Source: Sipunculus nudus
Lineage: Eukaryota; Annelida; Sipuncula; Golfingiida; Sipunculidae
Reading direction: 5' to 3'
NCBI GenBank assembly: GCA_026874595.1
Contig: CM049306.1
Location: 103,553,142 to 103,617,141 of the forward strand
DNA length: 64,000 nt
The stretch's first letter is position 1. The number at the start of each line of letters is the position of its first letter. The translations under genes were made by a program, and so were the position numbers. This document shows, piece after piece, positions 39,530 to 51,409 of this stretch. Below the pieces are notes generated by a model. The model saw only the letters and a list, made by a program, of their open reading frames with translations. It made no database searches and had not been told where the DNA came from.

Positions 39530-40570
39530 TTATGTGATTGTGTGCCGTCGTCTGTGTCTGTATGTTAACCCATTCTATCTCAAAAACTGCAGGAGCTAGC
39601 CTCACCAAATTTTATGCAGAAAAATCAGTCATAAAAAACTATTGGATTTTGCTTATTTTTTTGCTATCAGATTTTATAGGGAAAAAGCTAAAAATCTTCA
39701 TCCCCGAAACTGTTTGGCCAAATTTTTCAATATTTCGTAAGAATTAAATCTGAAACAATCTCTCTCAAGTTGTTCGAATGTTTCTAGTTCGGTGAATTTT
39801 GGCCGAGTTACAAGAAGCTAAACTTGGTCATTTGGCCAAAATGATTCTTAAATTACATTATCAGAAACAGTTGGTGCAATCATCACCAAATTTTATGCAA
39901 ATGTTGGTCACATGACCCAAATTTACAATTGAGGTAGTTGTGGCGCCACCTGCATCAACCTTTTTTTATGCAAGGGTCATCGGTCATAGGTACATTAACC
40001 CATACTCTCTCGGGAAAAGCGGGAGCTAGAATCAACAAATTTTATGCAAAAATCTGTTGCATACCAAACGTGTGGTACCACCTGCATTAACTAACATTTT
40101 ATGCGGAAAAGCTAAAAAAAATCGTCTTCCATAAAATCATTCAGCCAAATTGTTCAATATTTCACAGAAATTATCCCAGAGACAAGCTCTCTCAAAATTG
40201 TTCAAATTGTTTAAATTGGGTTTGATGGATTTCGGCTAAGTTACGGGAATTTGAACTTGAATTTGAATTTGAAGCATACAGTCATAATTATCTCAGAAAC
40301 GACAGGAGCTAGCATCTCAAAGTTTTGTGCAAATGTTTGTCACTTGAAATTTTTTTTTGTGGCGCCACCTACATCAACTTGTTTTTTAAAGACAAAAACC
40401 TCATAATTTTTACCGCTGCAGCAGAAATATATTTTATGATGAAACTGTCTAGCTGAATCATTACATTTTTCACGTGATTTATCCTAGGGTTGGGTTCTTT
40501 TAACTGTATAAGAATATATTGGGTTTGTTGATTTTTGGGTGAGGCAAAGAAAGTTGAAGTTGTTCTTGTG
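39530..40570. repeat. Diverged tandem repeat, family H
   Basis: Related segments marked by AGGAGCTAG or its variants plus CAAATTTTATGCA occur near 39590, 39872, 40021 and 40306. Spacings alternate at about 282, 149 and 285 bp. A GTGGCGCCACCT palindrome at 39939 and 40361 is shared with families E and F. The termini were not identified. It is probably another decayed repeat of the same general kind. Confidence 0.55.
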
Positions 40571-40974
40571 GCCATTAGTAAGCCTATTTCAAACTGAGGA
40601 CTGCAATAGTCTTCTTCTGCAAAACTGTTGTATATGTACTTCTGTAATATTGCACAAAAAAATGTTTCTTATGAGGCCTTTGTTCAAGTTTACTTAAATT
40701 ATTGCTGGCAGAATTATTGGACCTTTAACAATAAAATAACTGCATCTTTTATTATTCTAAACATTTTGATAAAATAAAAATCTAATGGATATGTCAGCTT
40801 GAAAAAAGCATTTTAACCAAAGTCTTTCAGTATACGTAAACAGATTTACCAACAGGCAAAGATTGTGTCTGTATCTATACTATTTCAGATATGGCAATAG
40901 GCCAAAGGTCAGTCTGGTTCTATTTATAGCTTTGGCAGACTGCCAACAGTATCAGATTATGCAAGAGGTCACTC
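40571..40974. other. Intergenic, no feature seen
   Basis: AT-rich sequence with poly(A)-like stretches. No gene was supported. Confidence 0.5.
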
Positions 40975-41093
40975 AGTGCAGCCAGGTACAGGTCAAGAGT
41001 TCAGGACTGTCACATTATCTTGTTAAAACATCAACTGGGAAATGTTTGAAAAAAGCCGTGAATTTCAACAATTCTTTCGGGAAATTTTATTTT

Positions 41094-44000
41094 ATCCACC
41101 AGACAAAGTTTTCTGGGTATTATGCTTTTGACCGGGTTCCGCCGCCGCTGCATCCGTTTCCGGAGAACTCCTCAGAGACTACTGGACTGATTTTTAGCTC
41201 AGCTGACTATAAGTCATCTGAGCTATAGTCATGGTCCATTGTCCGTCGTCCGTCCGTCTGTCTGTCCGTCGGTCCGTCCGTCCATCTGTCCGTTTGGATG
41301 TCGGTCCGTAAGACTGGCACGTTTCGACACCGTTGGACCTACGAATCTTAATTTTGGCATAATGTTAGATGTCCCAATAATCTCCTACCATGCCAGAAAT
41401 TGGGTCAATAGGACTTTGTTCCTTTGAGATATTAAGGAAAAACCTCAATTTTTTATTAGAAATCTATTTTCACACTTCAGGACTGCCTAATATCAAAACC
41501 ACTCATCTGGTTTTCTTCATATTTACCATAAATATTCCTCTATATAGTTCCTATGTACATGCCAGATATTAAGTCAGTATTATATAATTTAAAAAAGTTA
41601 TGAGCCCAAACATAATGGACTTTGTAAAAAAATCAGGAAGATATTTGGTCACTTAAGACCAAAAGTGTTAAAGGTAGCGACTTTTTTTCCAGTAATACAA
41701 CTTTAATTAATCAAAATTTAATTGTATACCAAAAATTAGATCAAAATCTGTTAAATTTTTTTAAATATTGGCAAAAATATAAAATTGGTACCTTAAATTT
41801 TGCCCAACTTTGGCCATGGCACGTTTTTTTCCTGTTAGTACTGTGGAGTTAATTTCCACACCATGTATACATAAGGATTTAATCTGTTAAAATCTGAAAT
41901 TTGAAAATAAAAGCTGCAAAATTAGGCTAGTTATTGAATTTTTTTGGAGGCTCTTGTTGTATTCCCTTAAATTGTCAAGCAGTCCACTTTGATGACTGTA
42001 GGTCATTCAGTGCACATCTCTATGCTCCCCAGGCTGTTGACATAATTTTAGATGTCCCCAAAATCTCCTACCATACCGAAAACTGGGTCATTAGGACTTT
42101 GTTCCTTCGAGATATTAAGGAAAAAAAACTCTGTTTTCCAAAAAAAAAAAGCCATTGTTACACTTCAAGGCTGCCTAATATCAAAACCACTGATCTGTTT
42201 TTGATCGTATTTAATATTCACATTCTTTTATACATTTTCTATGAACATACCAAAAATTAGGTCAGTATTGGGTATTGTTTTGAAGTTATGAGCCAAAACA
42301 TAATGCAATTTTTTAAAAAATCAGGAAATATATTTACTCAACTCACATGAGAATTGCTGAACCTAGAGACTTTTTTCAGGAATATAACTTTATTTAATCA
42401 AGATTCAATTGTTTACCCAAAATTAGATCTGAATTTTGCAAATTTTTCAAGTTATTAGCATAAATAAAAAATCAATACCTTAAATTTTGTCCAACTTTGG
42501 CACTGTTGATTTAATTTTCCCAGCTTATATGCATAAGGATTAAATCTTTTAAAATCTGAACTTTCAAAAGAAATTGATTGGAATGAATAGCTTTTATTCA
42601 TGTTTTCATACACCATGTCAAGTGTTGTTTACATCTAGCCCACCTATTAGTACAGCCTTCACTTGCATTATGTAACCCACCCCAGGCAGCTTACCTTGGC
42701 CCAGCTTGGCCACTACTAACAGGCTTCCCCTCTGCCCTGCATTCATCCCCCCAGCTGGTGCATAAACTAGATGAATGTTATAATTTTTCTGTATTTTATT
42801 TTATTCTTGGACATGCTACATTTTAGATTTTGTATTGAACCACCAGGGTTACAATGATTAAAGTGTACATTTAATTGTGTCCATAAAGGGTTGTATTGCT
42901 GTGAAAGTGTGGATGTTCATGAGATAAGTAATTCCTTACTTCAGAAGAGTAAAAACTTCACCAGGTGTGAAATTGACTATTAATTCCAGTAATTAATTAA
43001 AACTGGGATAGTAATAAGCACAATGATATTGTTTGTCCCTCATTCAACCAACAGTGTGTATACTTTATTTGAAAAGATGTTTTATTTTATCAAATTTACT
43101 TTTATTTTATTTTAATGAATAAAATTAAGCATGTCCTGAAAACTCCAATGTGCAAAACTTTTTAATAGTGATTCAAGGAATATTCTTGCAGATGCCATGT
43201 TGTGGCATTATTTTCTATTAAAATCAGTTTAAACATTTATGATTTAAAAATAATAAAATATATGTGTATGCATAATATGACCCAATGTTTTTTACTCTGT
43301 ATATATAATGATTGCAACTTTTGCAAGAAATTTAATATTTTAACTCATATTTTCAAAATTTATAAACCTGTAAATAAAAAAATGATTCAGATAAAAACTT
43401 CTTAATGGAAAAAGTGGATCTGCTTAAAAAAATAGGTTTATATATAAACTTAAATGCATTATTCTCTTGAAAGTGAAATAAAGGTATTAGTCCTTTCTGT
43501 CCACTTGCCTGTCCATCTGTAAATTTTCGTATGCAACACAGTATCTCAAAACTTTTACTGTTTTTCTTCATGACAGTCTTGTCAGAGTATTAGTTTGCAA
43601 TTATATATTTAAAACTTTACTATAACCAAGTAGGTGGGCCCCTTTCCTCTTAGCTTTTCATATTCTTATATAAATGAAAAACATTACAATAGAATATTTC
43701 TACATCCACCTTCGTGCTGCCCTCACTTTTCCCTTCTCCGAACCCCATCCCAAAGTTAGCCATAGTAAGCAAGAACAAGATGAATCAGATATATTCATAC
43801 TTTAATATTTTGTATAACTATTCGTCCATAGGTACCTATGTACATGCCAGAAATTATGTCAATATTGTGTAATATGTAGACATAGTGGGCATCACAATAA
43901 TTTACCTTGTCAAGACTAAAGAGATATTGTGTCATACAGTCACATATTCATAAATCACTTTCTTCAGCATAGTTAATCATAACATCATATCTGTCAAATT

Positions 44001-45414
44001 GAACGCTTGCAGACTACCATATACTTTAGATCCTTCAACAAATAGCCTTATCATCATTCTACTACTGCTTATTACTGCTGTCATTGCATTCATATTTGCT
44101 CAAATATATCACAATTTTCAACCCCTCCTAAATAAATAAAAAATAAACCACTTTATTTGACTCTATTAATCCATCAGTCAGGTAATTTCATTTATCATTT
44201 ACTCACATATTACATTACATTCCTTTATAATAGCCCAACATGTACATGATATTCATAAGCTTTATCGACTCGATATAGTATCACAGTGGAGAAACATTTA
44301 TAGTCCAATCACGATCAGCTGAGCGCCGTGACTCATGGGTCCCTTGTTCTAAAACTTACACCAATTATTGGGTCACATGAGAACTGATGCCTAACCAATT
44401 GACCTCTGACCTTTCCTTCTTCCAGAGCCTCCATCTGTGCGTCTATTTTGACACATTAACCCACATATCTTCGGACTCGTTTGACCAATCAGGAAAAAAA
44501 AATTGTACAAATGTAGCCCTTGGATGGCTTTATAACATTCACAAAAAGTGGTGGCGCCACCTGCAACCATGTTTGCACAGTGTCCATCTGTTTGTCTGCC
44601 TTGGGTTAAAATCATTCCTATCTCTGCAGTGGTTTGACTAATTCACCTAAAATTCGGCATGCGTATACATCCTGGATAGCTTTTTTGATTGTTTGACAGG
44701 TGGCGCCACCTACATTCACGTTCACACTGCAGACATCCATGCTTATATCTCCGGACTTGTTTTACGTATCTTTCTGAAAATGTGTGTGCGTTAAGATCTC
44801 ACACAGCTCTTTATCATACAAGAAACTGGTGGCGCCGACTGCAACTATTTTTGCACAGCGTCTTTCTATTGGTTTGACTTGGGATAAAATCACGCATATC
44901 TCGGCAGTGGTTTGACTTCTTCACCTGAAATTTGGCATGCGTATACATCCTGGATAGCTTTCTTGATTTTATGACAGGTGGCGCCACCTACATTCACGTT
45001 CATGCTGCAGATATCCATGCTAATATCTCCGGACTGGTTTGACGTATCTTCCTGAAGTTTTGCGTGTGTTTGGATCTCTCATAGCTCTTTTTCATACTAG
45101 AAACTGGGGGCGCCACCTGCAACCAGTTTTGCACAGCGTCCATCTATTTGTCTGCTGTGGGATAAAATCACTCATATCTAGATAGTGGTGGACTTTTCCA
45201 CCTGAACTTTTGCATGTGTTTACATCTTGGATAGTTTCTCATTCAAATTACAAGTGGCGCCTCCTACAATCATGTTTACGTGGCAGACATCCATACTAAT
45301 ATGTAACACATCTAACTCTATTTCCCCATGCTACTCAATCCATGCCACACTTCACCAGTCCTACTCTGATTTTGGCGGATACACGTAGTAGCTTGTCGAC
45401 TACTCGTATTCTAG
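41094..45414 (+). mobile_element. Family F element, copy ii, split by element D
   Basis: The left part (41094-41190) starts TCCACCAGACAAAG and carries CCGGAGAACTCCT, matching the 5' region of copy i. The right part (44349-45414) resumes with AAAACTTACACC and GGGTCACATGAGAACTG exactly where copy i continues. It ends with a GTAGT/ACTAC hairpin and TATTCTAG at 45414. Subrepeats carry GTGGCGCCACCT palindromes at about 44552, 44700, 44979 and 45108. No coding sequence was seen. Confidence 0.72.
41191..44348 (+). mobile_element. Family A-D element, copy D, nested in family F
   Basis: It starts TTTTTAGCTCAGCTGACT and AAGTCATCTGAGCT (hairpin), then a GTCC/GTCT run at about 41240-41295. Two related internal segments are marked by TTAGATGTCCC at about 41365 and 42050. 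It ends CAGCTGAGCGCCGTG, GACTCATGGGTC and CCTTGTT. Comparison with uninterrupted family F copy i shows host sequence joining between GGACTGA on the left and AAAACT on the right, which fixes both ends to within a few bases. Length is about 3.16 kb. The interior is AT-rich without a convincing open frame. Confidence 0.75.
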
Positions 45415-45659
45415 TTTATATTGTAATTGATCACAAAAAAAACTTATAATACATTTATTGGTATCTGTTCCCGACTATATGCAAATACCATACAATTTAC
45501 TTGAAATGAATATGTCAAATATTTAGCGAGACAAACGCATTTACACAACCCTTTCCCCATATGAATGCTACCAGTCCGCAGGTGCTAATGGCGCGGTTGT
45601 GTCTGTATGTCCTAAAGGGCTGGTGTATCCAACAATAATCAATGGAAACATCTTAATTA

Positions 45660-48508
45660 GGGCTCCGCTTGAAAAGCGGGTGCCCTATAGTAATCGACCT
45701 GTCCGTCTGTCTGTCCGTCCGTCTGTCCGTCCGTCCATCCGTCCGTCCACAAATTCTTTTCCGTATGATAACTCCAGTTAGGATTGACGGATTGAGTTCA
45801 AACCTGAACTAGAATACGGGTAGTCGACAAGCGACTACTTGTATCCGCCTAAATCAGAGTGGAACGGGTGAAGTTAGGCATGGATTGAGTGGCAAGGGGA
45901 AATAGAGTGATGTGTTGCATATTAGCATGGATGTCTGCAGCCAAATTGTGTATGTAGGTTGCGCCACCTACCACAAAATCCAGAAAGCCGTCCAAGTTGT
46001 ATACATATGCAAAATTTAAGGCAGATAAGTCAAATCACTACATGTATATGAGTGATTTTTGCCCTTGGCAGACAAACAGATGGATGCCGTGCAAAAAGGG
46101 TTGCAGGTGGCGCCACCAGTTTAGCGTATGATAAAGAGCTATGTGAGAACTATACACATGCAAAACTTTGGCCCAATCGGTCAAACGGTTCCCGAGATAT
46201 GAGCTTGGATGTCTGCAGCGTAAACGTGAATGTAGGTGGCGCCACCTGTCATAAAATCAGAAAAGCTATCCAGGATGTATAAGCATGCCGAATTTCAGGT
46301 GAATTAGTCAAGTCACTGCAGAGATATGAGTGATTTTAACCCAAGGCAGACGAACAGATGGACACTGTGCAAACATGGTTGCAGGTGGCGCCACCATTTT
46401 TTGTGTATGTTATAAAGCTCTCCAAGGGCTACATTTGTGCAAAAAAAATTTCCTGATCGGTCAAACGGTTCCCGAGATATGAGCTTGGATGTCTGCAGCG
46501 TAAACGTGAATGTAGGTGGCGCCACCTGTCATAAAATCAGAAAAGCTATCCAGGATGTATACGCATGCCAAATTTCAGGTGAATTAGTCAAGTCACTGCA
46601 GAGATATGAGTGATTTTAACCCAAGGCAGACGAACAGATGGACACTGTGCAAACATGGTTGCAGGTGGTGCCACCATTTTTGTGTATGTTATAAAGCTCT
46701 CCAAGGGCTACATTTGTGCAAAAAAATTTTCCTGATCGGTCAAACGGTTCCCGAGATATGTGTGTTTATGTGTGGAAACAGACGCACAAACGGACGCAGA
46801 GCGCAGAGGAAAGGTCAAAGGTCAAAACAAAATCGGGGCGCAGCAGTTCACATGTGACCCGAACATAATCCCAGGTTTCATAAAATTCCGCCCAGCGGTT
46901 ACGGAGGAGTTCTCCGGACACCTACGCGGCAACGGCGGCGGCAGCGGCGTGCAGCTGAAAACATAGTATCCGCAAAACTCTGTTTTGGCGGTTACAATTA
47001 TGTATTAACCATTAATTATGGAAGATCCCTATCGATTTTGGGGTCCGGAGGTCAAAGGTAAAAAAAATTATTCACAGTTTGGTGTTAAATTTTAGGTCCC
47101 TCTTTCAGCAGGGCAGAACTCATAATTGTAACCATAATTGTTTGTTCCACCTTAACAGTAGGACAGGTCCTTATGTCAAAAGCAACGAGGCATGATATAT
47201 GGTCATAGTCAGCCATTTTTCTGAAAGTTATGCGGTAAAAACCATTACTGAACACCTAGTAAGGTTGGTCTCTCTTAGAAAATATGCATGCAAAAGGACA
47301 AACATTGTTAACGCAATAACTCGTTAAATAATAATAAAAAGTATTTCATATAAGGTCCCCAGACTCACGGCAGTGATGGTCCTTTCGAGGGCTACATCAT
47401 GTTTGAAGATGGGTGACCTTGATGGATTTTCAATGTCACAGACGTGATAATGCTAAAATGATGTTAACCAAATAGCTCGCAAAAAATTTGACTAACACTG
47501 ACGGAACTTGCACCAGTAATGTTTGTTATGAAGGGCTAGGTCAAGTTCGAAGATGGATGACCTTGACAGAGGCGATAATTCTCAAATGATGTTAATGCAA
47601 TAACTCGCGAAGAATTAGACGAACAATCAAATTTGTTTCTGCATAATAACTCCCCTAACATATGATGGATAGGATTCAAACATAATATGTATCACCCATG
47701 GCCTAAGGGAGAAGCTTTTGATATTTTGGTTAGAAGGAAAAAAAAAAGTAATACACAGTTTGGTGTTCAGTTGCTGTTGTCTCCTTCAGCAGGCCAGAAA
47801 TTGATGAATCTTTTTCGAGTCACTCCTGTACAGCGGCATTACATTTTCACAGCATATTTTGTACAGACAATTTGAAGATTCCCCAGAAAAGGATACACTG
47901 GTCCAACGCACCACAGTGGCTCTCATTTAGACCATGTTTGGACAAATCTATCTCCACTTCCAACATCTCAGGGAAGTTGGACCTATTATAGTGACCATCA
48001 ACAAATTTACATTGATATTCATATGTCGCCATTCTATACAAAACGGCGCATCTGTAGACCCAAGCCCAAGAACAGCCGAATCTCAGTTCAAGAGAATGAC
48101 CATTTTATCACTACTAACCAACAGCTGACTCTCTCTAATACTACAAGGTTCATGTACAGACTCAAGCCTCACATATAATAAAGCCAATTCAACATGCAAA
48201 TACTGGAAAAATATTTGACACAGCCCAGCCAAGACTTCAACCAAGAATAATTGGCACAGGTAATACACAAATACAGAAACTAAAAATGCATGCAGTTCTT
48301 TTATATCATTATTTGGATAGCTTTGAACATTTTCACTTTACCATATATTTTATTCCAGTTTATACATGTCAGCTGTTCTTTACAGGTTCTTTAATGTTCA
48401 AATATCACTCTATTAGCCCATGCTACCAAAGTACACCAAATTCACAGTACTTCAATTTATAATGACTGCATCTTTTGCGGGGCCCTTCCTGACCTGTCAG
48501 TTTTCTAG
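45660..48508 (+). mobile_element. Family I element nested in family G
   Basis: The start AGGGCTCCGCTT-GAA-AAGCGGGTGCCCT is a hairpin, followed by a GTCC/GTCT run at about 45699-45753. The 3' end is CTGAC-CT-GTCAG, then TTTT, then CTAG at 48505-48508, followed by T. Family G sequence stops at CATCTTAATTA on the left and resumes at AATTAAACATACTT on the right. The core is itself interrupted at 45810-46994 by a reversed family F copy. ACACAGTTTGGTGTT (47755) resembles CACAGTTTGGTGTT (47071), so there are internal subrepeats. No coding sequence was recognised. Confidence 0.65.
45810..46994 (-). mobile_element. Family F element, copy iii, nested in family I
   Basis: On the minus strand the 5' end is CCGCCAAAACAGAGTTTTG with CGG (hairpin). 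The 3' end is GTAGTCG-CTTGT-CGACTAC, a seven-pair hairpin, then CCGTATT and CTAG. Subrepeats carry GGTGGCGCCACC at about 46107, 46232, 46384 and 46514. This is the best preserved F copy. No coding sequence was seen. Confidence 0.75.
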
Positions 48509-48677
48509 TTTGTTAATTAAACATACTTAGGGATCTATAATACCTACAAGTCATAAAATCCCAGAGGGGAGTACGGCGACCCTTCCCAGCCCATGTTCTA
48601 TATTGGCTATCGTTATTTTTGTATGATTATTATGTGTTCAAAATGGCTCATGAGAGGACTTCTATCATTATTAAAGT

Positions 48678-48699
48678 AAAAAAAAAAAAAAAAAAAAAA
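48678..48699. repeat. A homopolymer, 22 bp
   Basis: A run of 22 A inside family G sequence, at a site where the second G copy has an A/C-rich stretch on the same strand of the element. Confidence 0.95.
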
Positions 48700-49347
48700 C
48701 AACTTCGGGTTCAGAAGAATAACTATTCATATAATAAGGTCAAAAATTGGTGCGTCTGGAGTGGAATATAGGACACTACATTCACCTTGTATACAATGTT
48801 TACTTTAAGTTAAGCTTAACATCGGGTAATTGATTGCATGTGTATATGGTCAATATTCATAATCTTAACAAAAGGATTTCTAAGAGAGTCAAGAACTCGA
48901 TACACCAGAAATTCAAAAACGTCAACATCATCTAAAAAATCCTCTGTTGAGAAAAGTTCAAAGAAAAGCCCTTAAATTCAAATTCTTACAAGAAATTAGT
49001 AACATAATTTATTGCTTAATCAACAAAAAAATTAAATTCGTTTGAATAATTATTTTTATCAGCGGCTTTGCCGATTATTTGCTAATACAATACTGTACCA
49101 GTTAATTTGAGGTGAGTATGTCAAATATAAAGCGAGCTATAAGCAAACCCCTAGCCCTTTATAAAGGCTATACCTGTGCGTAATGACGCGGATGGTTTTA
49201 AATGTCCTAAATGGGTAGTATATAAAAAACCGATCATTGTTTACATCTTTATTCATTAATACGACATACTTGGGGACCTAAAAATACCTTTGTTATAAAA
49301 TCCCAGAGGGGGTACTCGGTGACCCTTCCTAGCCCATGGGCTACTAG

Positions 49348-50394
49348 AGATTAATCAGCCAAACAGAGGTGTCCAGGAATGTGTTACAGACTGCCAAGGG
49401 GATTATATCACATATGTACAGCTTGTTATATAAGATTTCTACCTGAGCCAATCCGTTCCGACCTCTTTAAAGTATAGCCTTTGTAAAGTTATAGCAGCAC
49501 ACTCTCTATGAGCTAACATGGGTAACTTCTGCTGTCCAAGGAAATATTTTAACTTAAATTTAAAAATTTAATTTATTTAGTGATTTTAAAGCCGTTTACA
49601 TTTGAAATTTATCTTTGGTTTTTTAAGGACAACCAGGGGGTTTTCGGTTGTAGTATATCCCTTAATCTGTTCACAGAAAAAAATTGACTTTTTTAACCAT
49701 GGTGTATGTTCCGCTTAACACTGTACCATTAATTATATTTAACCTTCCTTGATGCTTTCTGTGCACATTTATGTGTATACACCTCTACGCTGCCGACATA
49801 TGCGTCCTTGTATTTTTAAGGTTCAAATGTTAAAAAGTTATTTCTCTTTTTGGTCCAATACACCGATGTCACAATATTTTCGGGGGGGGGGGGGGGATTT
49901 AAAAAAAAACTTTGTTATAACGCATAGTTATCCTCGTATAAAAATGTGATTTGATGCTGATGGCTGCAGCCGATCATAGGGTATCTTGTAACAGACATGA
50001 CGCCTGAATGATGTGTCCAAAATCATCAGTTGTTAGTCTTTTATGGTTTCTCTACTGAGAAGTGGGGAAATGATTTCTGCTGACACAAGTAAGTCACCTA
50101 CAATCCAAATCATATTGCAGTCGAATTATTAATTATAATATGATGCTGATGGTAGCCTTCAGCCATACCTGAAATATTTGTAAAAAGACACAAAAAAGTT
50201 ATATATCCGATCGACCGAATTTTGAATTAATTTGATTCAATGTGTGCTGATTTAATTTATCATTCATTATCCTGCCAAATAAAAGACGTTGCTTAAGTTG
50301 TAAATATTGATTATGACCGCGGCTCAAGAGTTAACATCGAAAATTATAGCTAACTGCTGTTTATATGCGTTCGCTCTTTTGTTTTATTATAAAA

Positions 50395-50397
<3 letters not shown>
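49348..50397. other. Intergenic, no gene seen
   Basis: AT-rich sequence with a 15-bp G run at 49882-49896. No gene or recognisable element was found. Confidence 0.6.

Positions 50398-50488
<91 letters not shown>
50398..50488. repeat. TA dinucleotide microsatellite, 91 bp
   Basis: A pure alternating AT tract of about 45 repeats. Its length is probably polymorphic and poorly determined. Confidence 0.97.
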
Positions 50489-50490
<2 letters not shown>

Positions 50491-51011
50491 TAGTCAAAAA
50501 TTATAAAATTCACATGTAATTTGTTATAGCTGTTGTTCAGGACATTTGGTCATCTACTTTTACACCAAAGCGTTTAATTAGTTATTTATCCCAAAATATA
50601 AATATAAAAATAAAATAAACCTGCATGAGTTCTTGATTAGCCAAATCAATAGAATTTGGTTAATAGGACTTGGGTTCAATAGAATCCAAACTTGCTGCTT
50701 GTGTTGGATGAGTTTCAAATGTGCTGATGCTTAATCAGGAAAAAATTGAATTTATATTTTTTTTCACCCGAAAACTCGGGTTCTTTCAGCAAATTGAATT
50801 GTCACATTTGGTCGATCTAGTTATGTAAAAATTAGATTTACTTCAAGATAGTTACTTATCCTTGAAAAATAGGTAAATGCAGTAACAAGGTCCTGCTGCC
50901 ATATGATCCGAAATATAAAACAGTATATAACCACTGATCGTTGAGGTAATTTAGTTAAATGTATGGTTATTTCTAGATTATTATGCAAATATTCTGTTAT
51001 ATGTGATACCA
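50489..51011. other. Intergenic, no feature seen
   Basis: AT-rich sequence between the TA microsatellite and the LINE remnant. No gene was supported. Confidence 0.6.
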
Positions 51012-51396
51012 AAATATTTAACTGACACGCTCCAGCGCATGCAAAATACAGCACCTCGACTTGTCACAAACTGAAACCAAATGGCGAGATCACATTAAAC
51101 CTGTCCTCATTGGCCTTCTTTGGCTACCCGTGGGAAATAGGTTGCAATATAAAGGTTTCTTATGTATTTTTAAGTTACTACATGCACTTGCACAAGCATA
51201 TATCGGTGAACTATTCAAGTGGTACCAACCAGCACGAGCTTTGAGATCAGCCTCTTGTGTACAGTTAAAAATTCCAAAGTCAAGGGTGATTACATATGGA
51301 AACAAATCCTTTAGAACTGAAACTCCTATATTATGGAATGAACTTCCTAGTCACATTAGAGATGAACTCTCATTATCGCTTTTAACAAACTTTTGA
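51012..51396 (+). pseudogene. LINE reverse-transcriptase C-terminal fragment
   Basis: The translated segments LQRMQNTAPRLVT, then RDHIKPVLIGLLWLPVGNR, FKLLHALAQAYI, YQPARALRS, YGNKSFR and LWNELPSHIR match the C-terminal tail of reverse transcriptases from the jockey superfamily of non-LTR retrotransposons (CR1/L2-like). The first segment is in a different frame from the rest, with a stop at about 51072, so at least one frameshift has occurred. The catalytic part of the enzyme is absent. The open frame of the main segment ends at 51396. A family F element follows almost at once. It is a dead 5'-truncated copy. Confidence 0.8.
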
Positions 51397-51409
51397 AGAC
51401 GTTTTGAAG

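Larger units (their letters stand above)
40975..49347 (+). mobile_element. Family G composite element hosting nested insertions
   Basis: Native G pieces are about 40975-41093, 45415-45659 and 48509-49347. Aligned to the reverse strand of the second copy (60960-63030) they read in order: ACATTATCTTGTTAAA, CATCAACTGGGAAA and TTTCGGGAAATTTTATTT to 41093; then TGCAAATACCATAC, GTCAAATATT and ATCAATGGAAACATCTTAAT to 45659; then ACATACTT, GTCATAAAATCCCAGAG and TGTATGATTATTATGTG. The interruptions are a family F element and a family I element. The right end is TAGCCCATGGGCTA plus CTAG at 49344-49347, a hairpin-CTAG terminus. The left boundary is the least certain. Confidence 0.6.

Noticed and set aside
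40863-41228. A 121-residue + strand open frame
   Set aside because: Its parts fall in family G, family F and the start of element D. It is a chance fusion across transposon joins.
43202-43571. Short AT-rich open frames inside element D
   Set aside because: Low-complexity composition and no family similarity. They occur in a transposon interior.
47847-48268. Minus-strand open frames in the family I core
   Set aside because: They looked like shadows of an old mobile-element gene, but I could not name a family with confidence and they lie between element landmarks. Left unassigned.
50307-50489. Open frame ending in an Ile-Tyr repeat
   Set aside because: It is a translation of the TA microsatellite.
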